Source: Candidatus Saliniplasma halalkaliphilum
Lineage (GTDB): Archaea > Thermoplasmatota > Thermoplasmata > Halarchaeoplasmatales > Halarchaeoplasmataceae
Assembly (NCBI GenBank): GCA_019594235.1
Contig: JAFDTG010000080.1
Span: forward strand, 1 to 6,937
Reading direction: 5' to 3'
Length of the DNA: 6,937 bases
Shown: positions 1 through 5,399 of the stretch, in pieces
How positions within the stretch are numbered: position 1 is the first letter of the stretch
How the letters are laid out: the number at the start of each line of letters is the position of its first letter
Translations under genes and position numbers: made by a program
The notes under the pieces: model-generated
Seen by the model: only the letters and a program-made list of their open reading frames with translations
Told to the model about the DNA's origin: nothing
Databases searched by the model: none

Positions 1-459
1 GGATTGATAGAGGCCAAAAAGAGACTGGAACGATTGTATAATACCATCCGAAGGGCGGAGAAATCTGAAGGTGGAAATAAAGATAGTCTAAAAGATGAAA
101 TAAAAGAGGTCAGGACCGAGTTCGAAAAGGCCATGGACGATGATTTGAACACACCTTCAGCCGTGAGTATTTTACTCAAATTTTCAAATCGAATAAACAA
201 GAATTTGGATAATAAAAAAGAACTTCTAGACGAAGCCGTTTCAACTCTAAGAGAGCTATCTAGCATTCTAGGTTTGAAGTTGGAAAAGGAATCAGGTGAT
301 AAGGGTGCAAGCGACTTTATTGACTTCATTTTGGAGATAAGAGAGAATCTTAGAGAAAGAGGTGAATACGATCTCGGCGATAAGATCAGGGACACTTTAA
401 CCGAAAAAGGTGTGATCGTAGAGGATTCACCTCAAGGGCCAAAATGGCATTTTGAATAG
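1..459 (+). CDS. cysS: Cysteinyl-tRNA synthetase, C-terminal part (5' end outside window)
   Basis: This is the last 152 residues of a class I aminoacyl-tRNA synthetase that charges tRNA-Cys with cysteine in the cytoplasm. The reading frame is open from the first base, so the catalytic half with the HIGH and KMSKS motifs lies upstream of the window; a TTG at position 4 should not be taken as the start. The visible part is the helical C-terminal DALR-type domain. The recognisable CysRS segments are FEKAMDDDLNTPSAVS (about residues 41-56 of the fragment), LSSILGL, and near the end GEYDLGDKIRDTLTEKGV followed by VEDSPQGPKWHF, matching the family pattern of ADxIRDxL, then GI, then a D-x-P-x-G-x-x-W ending. 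The stop is TAG. The next gene is convergent and its stop lies 7 bases beyond, with no evident terminator between them. Confidence 0.95.
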   Translation, partial: GLIEAKKRLERLYNTIRRAEKSEGGNKDSLKDEIKEVRTEFEKAMDDDLNTPSAVSILLKFSNRINKNLDNKKELLDEAVSTLRELSSILGLKLEKESGDKGASDFIDFILEIRENLRERGEYDLGDKIRDTLTEKGVIVEDSPQGPKWHFE

Positions 460-466
460 AACTTTA

Positions 467-1546
467 TCAAACCGGTCCTTCCAGCGAATCTATCACTTCG
501 ATATCCCTCTTGATATTATCGATCAATTTTGAACCGGGATTGATCCAAGCTTTTACACTTTCATCTCTATAATCGATATCTCTTTTTCCTCCCCAGATAC
601 CGAACAAGGTGGTCTGAAATTCCGGTATTTTAACAGCACCGAAAGTCAAAGCAAGATCGTGCAGAAGATTGAGTAAAATTTCATCATCAATGATGTTCTC
701 CTTGGATATGCTTTTTGGCATCTCAAGTATGAAGTAAGGTATTTCGCAGTTCTCTGCATGATTTCCCATGTTTCTATCGGTTGAAATGAGTGAGACTACG
801 ATATTCCTGTCCCAGCTGAACTTTTCGAGGGATTCGACTATCCTGATATCGTTCTTTTCAGAATCAGTTTTGGATGAAGTCCCTTTGATCCTAGCGGCGT
901 TGAGTTTTCCTCTCAGGTAATTCAATTCTTCCGTTGCAAACTTAGCTTTTCTAGTCGATAATTTCCCACGATTTCTGAAGTTGAAACGGATGTCACCGAT
1001 CTTAGTGTACATCCCCATCATCTTCAGGTTTGAGTTATCGTATTTATCCTTGATCTTGTGATCGATCTCGTTCTCAACTATAGAGCTGAGTAGGAAATCA
1101 AAGTACTCCGCTTTTATAACCGTTCCATCCTCGTATTTTAATGGGAATCGGCGGGAAAAAAGTCGGAAATATGCCAAATTGGTATCTATAGACATGAACA
1201 CAGAACTGCTTGCTAAAGTCGGATCGATTTCACTTTTATACAGGAACTTGACCCATTCTTTGAACTCAAGCCAGTTCTCGAATTCCACCAATCCTGATGA
1301 GATCAAACTTTCTTTATAATCGTAGAAGTCGGGAATATCATCTCGGTCCCAATAATCTTCTTTTGAAGGATACGGGCCGAAATCACTTTTTCCGGATAAT
1401 TCAACTTTATACATACCATCCTTTCGACTCACTTCGATGAGTTGAGTTTTAGTATAAGGTTCTATAACAGTAAAGCTATCGACACCGCTTTTCCCAGCTT
1501 CGTTTAAAAGTACCATCAATCTTTCTTTTGTTAGAACTTCTTCCAT
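467..1546 (-). CDS. PIN-like nuclease domain protein, partner of the CARF-like protein
   Basis: A 359-residue protein with no named family that I recognise as a whole. Its central part reads as a PIN-like RNase fold. FMSIDTNLAYFRLF (117-130) supplies the first acidic residue, D121. IVENEIDHKI (156-165) supplies E158 or E160. NDIRIVESL (232-240) supplies D233. VVSLISTDRNM (250-260) supplies D257, the usual 'strand-T-D' end of the PIN site. These four acids normally bind metal ions for RNA cleavage. The stretch between E160 and D233 is longer than in small PIN toxins and rich in Arg/Lys (185-221), possibly RNA-binding. Residues 1-110 and 285-359 match nothing I know; the latter includes TLFGIWGGKRDIDYRD. 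Its ATG overlaps the upstream TGA by one base (TGATG), so it is translated with the CARF-like gene. No transmembrane segment or signal peptide is visible, so it should be cytoplasmic. The PIN call rests on motif reading only. Confidence 0.7.
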   Translation of the reverse strand: MEEVLTKERLMVLLNEAGKSGVDSFTVIEPYTKTQLIEVSRKDGMYKVELSGKSDFGPYPSKEDYWDRDDIPDFYDYKESLISSGLVEFENWLEFKEWVKFLYKSEIDPTLASSSVFMSIDTNLAYFRLFSRRFPLKYEDGTVIKAEYFDFLLSSIVENEIDHKIKDKYDNSNLKMMGMYTKIGDIRFNFRNRGKLSTRKAKFATEELNYLRGKLNAARIKGTSSKTDSEKNDIRIVESLEKFSWDRNIVVSLISTDRNMGNHAENCEIPYFILEMPKSISKENIIDDEILLNLLHDLALTFGAVKIPEFQTTLFGIWGGKRDIDYRDESVKAWINPGSKLIDNIKRDIEVIDSLEGPV

Positions 1547-2016
1547 CAGTATTCACCCCCGTTACTTTTTTCTTTAAAATCTTTGATAGTCACGTCGTGG
1601 GACCGTATAGTAGGGAACGGTTTATCAGTATCATCGATGTCACCAGTGTAAACATAAAAAACATGGTCAAAATTGTATGAATGGGGATTTACTAAGGACC
1701 CCGCCACTAAATATTTTCTACCTCCTGTGATATCCAGTGCGATCTCATCATCTTCTTCGATAAGTCCTTCTAATGTCTCTCCCAAATTTATCCCATCATG
1801 GTCTTCTACTAGTGAAATATTTATTTCTCCGTTAAAACCATAATTTGAAAGTAATTTGTCAAAATCCCTTTTGAGCACTTTTGCCCTTCTTAAATTTTCT
1901 TTCTCTGACACCAACCATACTTCTTCAGGTTCGAACTTATTCTCTTTGATCACGGCCCATAAACTGTTAAGGGTTTCCCAGTAGTTTTTTCCCACCAATG
2001 TGATGTACTTCCTCAT
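1546..2016 (-). CDS. Stand-alone CARF-like nucleotide-sensor domain protein
   Basis: A 156-residue protein that reads as one Rossmann-like CARF (CRISPR-associated Rossmann fold) domain. It opens with a beta strand and glycine turn, ITLVGKNYWETLNSLW (5-20). A second strand, EEVWLVSE (31-38), leads into a charged helix (39-58). A third strand, INISLVED, is at 65-72. EIALDITGGRKYLVAGSL (91-108) is the hallmark CARF motif, D-x-T-G-G-x-K followed by a helix. A last strand, HVFYVYTGD, is at 118-126. CARF domains bind cyclic oligoadenylates or related nucleotides and switch attached effectors on. Here no effector domain is fused: the chain ends after the CARF fold, and the PIN-like nuclease follows as a separate overlapping gene. 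The ATG at 2016 is preceded by GAGGT at 7 bases and by a TATA box near 2047-2053. Other Rossmann folds cannot be excluded, but the TGG-x-K motif makes CARF the best call. Confidence 0.75.
   Translation of the reverse strand: MRKYITLVGKNYWETLNSLWAVIKENKFEPEEVWLVSEKENLRRAKVLKRDFDKLLSNYGFNGEINISLVEDHDGINLGETLEGLIEEDDEIALDITGGRKYLVAGSLVNPHSYNFDHVFYVYTGDIDDTDKPFPTIRSHDVTIKDFKEKSNGGEY
1553..1560 (-). promoter_or_regulatory. Strong archaeal Shine-Dalgarno site for the PIN-like gene
   Basis: On the minus strand the bases GGGGGTGA lie 6 bases before the ATG at 1546, inside the last codons of the CARF-like gene. They are nearly complementary to the conserved 3' end of archaeal 16S rRNA (CACCTCC). The site supports the start at 1546 and independent loading of ribosomes on the second gene of the operon. 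Confidence 0.75.
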
Positions 2017-2023
2017 TCGTCTG

Positions 2024-2028
2024 ACCTC
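2024..2028 (-). promoter_or_regulatory. Shine-Dalgarno site for the CARF-like gene
   Basis: GAGGT on the minus strand, 7 bases before the ATG at 2016. It fixes the start of the CARF-like gene. It will only be present in the mRNA if transcription starts a few bases further upstream than the usual TATA spacing would predict. Confidence 0.5.
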
Positions 2029-2045
2029 GTTTGTTAATTACACAC

Positions 2046-2057
2046 TGTATAAATATT
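2046..2057 (-). promoter_or_regulatory. TATA box of the CARF-PIN operon (could also read rightward)
   Basis: The minus strand reads AATATTTATACA, which contains the archaeal box A core TTTATA. Its centre near 2050 predicts a transcription start near 2024, just before the ATG at 2016. The plus strand reads TATAAATA, so the same box could drive the peptidase gene to the right with a longer leader; the sequence does not decide between them. No sequence-specific operator is evident. Confidence 0.5.
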
Positions 2058-2133
2058 GATTGCTATGTTTAGGAAGTTTAATGCCATCTTTTAGTGAACC
2101 TATTACCGAATGATTTTTGTATGTTACAATAGA

Positions 2134-2145
2134 ATGTATATACAT
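2134..2145 (+). promoter_or_regulatory. Palindromic TATA-like element before the peptidase gene
   Basis: ATGTATATACAT is a perfect 12-base palindrome that contains TATATA (2137-2142). As a TATA box it would place a transcription start near 2161-2167, close to the ATG at 2161, suggesting a leaderless or nearly leaderless mRNA. A palindrome here could also be a regulator site. It lies in the coding frame if the upstream ATG at 2110 is used, which is a mild argument against that start. Confidence 0.4.
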
Positions 2146-4002
2146 ATGGAAATCCATAAAATGTTAGCTTGGATATCTATCATGTTGCTTTTAATAACAT
2201 CTACTGGAATTTCTTTAGGTCAATCAATTATTATTGATGAAGATACGGATTTTGAAAACGAAACTGATTACCCTTTTAGTGAAACCTATCCTTCGGTGGA
2301 AGAATTATACGAATGGTATGAATCCCTTGAATCGGAGTACCCAGATCTGGTAAAAAAACATAATATTGGTAGGTCTTGGGAGGGTAGAAATATATGGGTT
2401 CTAGAGGTCACTTCATCAGAGGATACTCGAGTTGATGATAAACCAGCAATATTTATCGATGGAGGACTACACGCTAGAGAATGGTCATCTATACAGGTCG
2501 CATCTTATTTTGCATGGAGGATATTGTCAGAATATAGACATAACGATACGATTTATTGGATGGTCAATAATAGAAGGATCTTCGTTTGTCCTTTGTTGAA
2601 CCCGGACGGATACCTTTATGATGGAAATGGAGCGATAGGTTCAGGAAGATTGTGGCGTAAAAATCGTAATGACACAACTCCGAGTAACTCAGTAGGTGTT
2701 GATCTTAATAGGAACTGGGACATATATTGGGGGTATGGTGACGATGAGCCACAGTCTCAAACCTATAAGGGTGAGTCTCCTTTTTCCGAGAACGAAACAT
2801 CAGCCCTAAAAGACTTTATTCTTGAAAATAACATCCAGTCATACCAAAATTTACACTCCTTTGGTGGATATCTATTGATTCCATGGTCACATTCCCCTTA
2901 CCCATCACAACATGATGATTGGTACCGAGACGTTGCAGAGAACATGGTTTCTCAAACCACTCTCTACGGAAATGAAAAAAGGAGGTATTCTTATGGTAGG
3001 GCTGATGAAAAAATAGGTTATTCTGCAACTGGAACAGCATCTGATTGGGTTTATGATAGTACTGGTGCACACTCTTTTACATTCGAAATATATACCAGTA
3101 CTCATAGGTTTTACCCCCCTTATAGACATATAATGAGAATCAATCAGGATCTGGATGAGGCCTTAATATTTCAATCTAGAATTACCGATGTAGATTTAGG
3201 CGATGGGGATAAATTGCTTTTTCCTCCAACACCATATTTAGTCTATGGAAGGGTGGTAGATTCAAATGATAATGAGGTATCTGACAGATCAGTTTCTTTA
3301 ACAAATCGGGAAACTGATGAGTCCATTTCGATCAAAACTGATAATAATGGTTATTATGAGTTAAATCTAGCTAATTTATTGGGTAGTGGGTATCAGGATG
3401 ATGACACTTTCTTTCTTTCAGTAGATAATACAAGTCTTAATTTTACTGTAGATGAAACATGGGGCTCTAGATTTGATCTAACTACATCTTATAGATCCAT
3501 GCCTTCGATTGTTGAAACCATTGAAATTATACAAGAAGATGGTGTTATCAAGCTTACCTGGGATGTTCCTGATGATAGAGGAAATCCAATATATCGATAC
3601 AATATTTATAGAGATGGAAAATTGATAGACCATTCTAATGAAAACTATTATCAGGATACGGAACCTGAGAAATTCAGATTTTACACTTACCAAATATCTG
3701 CCGTAAATAGCAGTGGGGAAGGTCGAAGATCAGAAGAAGTTGATGTTTTTATTATAAATACGGACTTTTTTTATTATGTTGTGGTGGGGACAGCATTTTT
3801 TGCCCTTGTTTTAATAGTTTACAAAAGGAGAAAATACTGGGATGAGGATGAACAAAACAATAACTTTGTAGAAACATCAAGCAAAGATTTGCATTTTTGC
3901 CCTAATTGTAAGAGAGAACTACTGGAAGTAGCTACTGATTCATCAGCGTATTGTAATGGTTGTGGATTTGCCATTCAGGATTTAAAAGAGTTTGAAAAAT
4001 AA
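2146..4002 (+). CDS. Membrane-anchored M14 zinc carboxypeptidase with FN3 domain and C-terminal zinc ribbon
   Basis: A secreted, membrane-tethered metallocarboxypeptidase of 618 residues that should trim C-terminal amino acids from peptides outside the cell. A signal peptide (MEIHK, then a hydrophobic run to about residue 24) is followed by the M14 domain (about 45-335). Carboxypeptidase A equivalents are all present: zinc ligands H109, E112 (HAREW) and H237 (NLHSFGG); R171; N188-R189 (DLNRNWD); Y292; general base E314 (FTFEIY). The position that sets side-chain preference (255 in carboxypeptidase A) is S299, which argues against a carboxypeptidase B-type basic pocket. A carboxypeptidase-regulatory-like beta domain (362-440) and a fibronectin type III domain (about 453-540) follow. 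Then come one transmembrane helix (about 541-559), a KRRK stop-transfer, and a zinc ribbon (C585, C588, C603, C606) predicted to lie in the cytoplasm. Start is uncertain: 2110, 2134, 2146 and 2161 are all in-frame ATGs; 2146 gives the best signal peptide. Confidence 0.9.
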   Translation: MEIHKMLAWISIMLLLITSTGISLGQSIIIDEDTDFENETDYPFSETYPSVEELYEWYESLESEYPDLVKKHNIGRSWEGRNIWVLEVTSSEDTRVDDKPAIFIDGGLHAREWSSIQVASYFAWRILSEYRHNDTIYWMVNNRRIFVCPLLNPDGYLYDGNGAIGSGRLWRKNRNDTTPSNSVGVDLNRNWDIYWGYGDDEPQSQTYKGESPFSENETSALKDFILENNIQSYQNLHSFGGYLLIPWSHSPYPSQHDDWYRDVAENMVSQTTLYGNEKRRYSYGRADEKIGYSATGTASDWVYDSTGAHSFTFEIYTSTHRFYPPYRHIMRINQDLDEALIFQSRITDVDLGDGDKLLFPPTPYLVYGRVVDSNDNEVSDRSVSLTNRETDESISIKTDNNGYYELNLANLLGSGYQDDDTFFLSVDNTSLNFTVDETWGSRFDLTTSYRSMPSIVETIEIIQEDGVIKLTWDVPDDRGNPIYRYNIYRDGKLIDHSNENYYQDTEPEKFRFYTYQISAVNSSGEGRRSEEVDVFIINTDFFYYVVVGTAFFALVLIVYKRRKYWDEDEQNNNFVETSSKDLHFCPNCKRELLEVATDSSAYCNGCGFAIQDLKEFEK

Positions 4003-4022
4003 GATGTTAACTTATCAAAAGA

Positions 4023-4030
4023 TATATAAA
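4023..4030 (+). promoter_or_regulatory. TATA box for the cofE-like gene
   Basis: TATATAAA lies just after the peptidase stop codon. Its centre is about 35 bases before the ATG at 4061, predicting transcription start near 4052 and a leader of roughly 9 bases. It supports 4061 over the in-frame ATG at 4004, which would put the box inside the coding region. Confidence 0.6.
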
Positions 4031-4060
4031 CGAATCCGGGATTCTCTGGGCTGGATTAAT

Positions 4061-5224
4061 ATGGCAGATATACCGGATTACATAGGTCCCATGGCTATGG
4101 GACTTGAGATGGGTGTGATTGTTCCTGGAATTGACATCGTAGATGAAGTATTCGAATCAGTAAAAAGATGTTATGATGACGATTTACTGGATGATAACGA
4201 CATAGTATGCATAACTGAATCCGTAGTGGCTAGAGCCCAGGACAACTATGTGACGGTTGATGAAGTATCCAATGAGATCAGAGATGAACTCGGTCTTAAA
4301 AAGGACGGAACTATCGGTGTAGTGTTCCCTATAACTAGTAGAAATCGATTTTCGATGATCCTTGAATCGATCGCAGGGGCTGTACCCGATGGTAAGGTTG
4401 TAGTTCAGATGTCGTATCCATGTGATGAGGTAGGAAATCAAACGATATCACCTGATTTCGTAAATGATCTTGATAAAGAGGTCATTACCATGGATGATAT
4501 CCATGAAGGTGTTTGTAAACATCCGATAACGGAAGTTAACTACATCGAATATTATAAGGGGATTATCGAAGACGCGGGAGCAGAACCTAAAATAGTATTA
4601 TGTAACGATCCACTTCACATTTTAGACCATGATCCCGATGCAGTGATCGCCGCTGACATCCACACACGATTCGACACCAAAAACACGATCTGCCAAAAAT
4701 TCGATAACTGTATAACCCTCTGTGAATTATTTAACGAAGGGGAATCCTGTTCAGATTGGGGACTTCTTGGAAGCAACATGTCCAGTGGAGGTCGACTCAA
4801 ACTCGCTCCAAGAGATGGAAATAAAGTCGTGAAAGATATTCAGAAAAAAGTAAAAGATGAACTTGGGGTACAAGTCGAAGTGCTCATCTATGGAGATGGA
4901 GCTTACAAGGACCCGACTAGCGGTATTTATGAATTAGCAGATCCAAGTGTAACGGTCGCTTCAACTGACGGACTGAATCGGTTCAGGAGAGGTGTTAAGT
5001 ACAAATTTTTAGCAGACACACTATATCATGAGGGTAAAGATGTAGATGAGATCGAAGAAATCCTTCAAGAAAAGAAAGATAGTAATAAATCAGAAAATGC
5101 TATCGAAAGAGAGGGTACAACACCCCGACGTATGGAAGACCTCTTAGGTAGTCTCGCAGACTTAGTGAGCGGCTCAGCCGATGCTGGAACACCAGTGGTA
5201 CTCGTTAAAAATTTTTTAAATTAA
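4061..5224 (+). CDS. CofE-like F420-0:L-glutamate ligase family protein, long form
   Basis: A 387-residue cytoplasmic protein of the CofE family. Canonical CofE uses GTP to add L-glutamate to coenzyme F420-0, but is usually about 250 residues; this is the long, roughly 390-residue form. Family signatures are the N-terminal GLEMGVIVPGIDIVDEV (14-30), DNDIVCITESVVARAQ (45-60), and the C-terminal end LADLVSGSADAGTPVVLVKN (365-384), matching the CofE 'A-x-L-V-x-G-x-A-D-x-G-x-P-V-V' ending. A middle region rich in Cys and acidic residues (180-245, with C181, C211, C217, C221 and C230) is not typical of short CofE. Long homologues also occur in organisms without F420, so the acceptor may differ; I leave out the gene symbol. 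Two longer starts (TTG at 3992, ATG at 4004) are in frame; I chose 4061 because of the TATA box at 4023-4030. It may also be read through from the peptidase gene, whose stop is 58 bases upstream. Confidence 0.8.
   Translation: MADIPDYIGPMAMGLEMGVIVPGIDIVDEVFESVKRCYDDDLLDDNDIVCITESVVARAQDNYVTVDEVSNEIRDELGLKKDGTIGVVFPITSRNRFSMILESIAGAVPDGKVVVQMSYPCDEVGNQTISPDFVNDLDKEVITMDDIHEGVCKHPITEVNYIEYYKGIIEDAGAEPKIVLCNDPLHILDHDPDAVIAADIHTRFDTKNTICQKFDNCITLCELFNEGESCSDWGLLGSNMSSGGRLKLAPRDGNKVVKDIQKKVKDELGVQVEVLIYGDGAYKDPTSGIYELADPSVTVASTDGLNRFRRGVKYKFLADTLYHEGKDVDEIEEILQEKKDSNKSENAIEREGTTPRRMEDLLGSLADLVSGSADAGTPVVLVKNFLN
5207..5222. terminator. Bidirectional T-rich terminator between cofE-like gene and tRNA-Thr
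   Basis: AAAAATTTTTTAAATT spans the last codons of the cofE-like gene. It gives a T6 run on the plus strand (5212-5217) and a T5 run on the minus strand. Archaeal RNA polymerase stops at such T tracts, so it can end both the cofE-like mRNA and the leftward tRNA transcript, which also has a TTTT just past its 3' end. Confidence 0.45.
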
Positions 5225-5227
5225 AAG

Positions 5228-5301
5228 AGCCACCGACGGGATTTGAACCCGCGCTCTATGGTTTACGAAACCATCGCTTTGGCCAGCTAAGCTACGGTGG
5301 C
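5228..5301 (-). tRNA. tRNA-Thr, anticodon CGT
   Basis: A 74-base cloverleaf folds fully on the minus strand. The acceptor stem GCCACCG pairs with CGGTGGC over 7 pairs. The D stem is GCTT/AAGC with a 9-base loop containing the conserved GG. The anticodon stem ATGGT/ACCAT carries the loop TTCGTAA, so the anticodon is CGT, which reads the threonine codon ACG. The variable region is AGAGC. The T stem GCGGG/CCCGT has one G-T pair and a TTCAAAT loop. The discriminator base is T, and no CCA is encoded (CTTTT follows), as in many archaeal tRNA genes. No intron is present. No good TATA box is seen 25-30 bases upstream, so it may be co-transcribed with pgk. Confidence 0.95.
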
Positions 5302-5305
5302 ATTT
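5293..5305. repeat. Direct repeat copy A: tRNA-Thr 5' end plus flank
   Basis: TACGGTGGCATTT on the plus strand covers the first 9 bases of tRNA-Thr and the 4 bases upstream of it. An identical 13-base copy lies at 5356-5368, 63 bases away. Confidence 0.6.
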
Positions 5306-5318
5306 TGTTTCACAAAAT
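5302..5318 (-). repeat. Perfect inverted repeat directly abutting the tRNA 5' end
   Basis: On the minus strand ATTTTGT-GAA-ACAAAAT forms a 7-pair stem with a 3-base loop, ending at the base before the mature tRNA-Thr 5' end. In the precursor RNA it would stack against the acceptor stem at the RNase P cleavage site. It is AT-rich and could be chance, but the placement is exact. Confidence 0.45.
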
Positions 5319-5331
5319 CCCATCTACTCAT

Positions 5332-5350
5332 CAAAAACATAGTGTTTTTG
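5332..5350 (-). terminator. Hairpin with T5, possible pgk terminator
   Basis: A perfect 8-pair inverted repeat, CAAAAACA and TGTTTTTG on a 3-base loop, about 50 bases past the pgk stop. On the minus strand the second arm carries a T5 run, which fits archaeal termination at T tracts. The hairpin is AT-rich and the T tract lies inside the stem, so this is only a plausible terminator; partial read-through would deliver the tRNA downstream. Confidence 0.35.
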
Positions 5351-5355
5351 GTTCA

Positions 5356-5368
5356 TACGGTGGCATTT
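5356..5368. repeat. Direct repeat copy B: partial duplicate of the tRNA-Thr 5' end
   Basis: TACGGTGGCATTT, identical to 5293-5305. No further tRNA sequence follows it: the bases after the match do not continue as a D arm. It is therefore a fragment and not a second tRNA gene, possibly a remnant of a duplication or recombination event. Confidence 0.6.
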
Positions 5369-5399
5369 CTATTACAATTTCAAAATGATCTCAAGACGC

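Noticed and set aside
757..774. HEPN-type R-x4-H motif (R258-N-M-G-N-H263) in the 359-residue protein
   Set aside because: It follows a beta strand and the 'S-T-D' end of a PIN-like site. The four ordered acidic residues explain the protein better, and one R-x4-H match is expected by chance.
2816..3129. Two minus-strand open frames inside the carboxypeptidase gene
   Set aside because: They are antisense shadows of the M14 domain, whose catalytic residues are all intact on the plus strand.
3992..4060. Longer cofE-like starts (TTG at 3992, ATG at 4004)
   Set aside because: The first overlaps the peptidase stop, and both put the TATATAAA box inside the coding region. The extra residues do not resemble the family, though 4004 cannot be strictly excluded.
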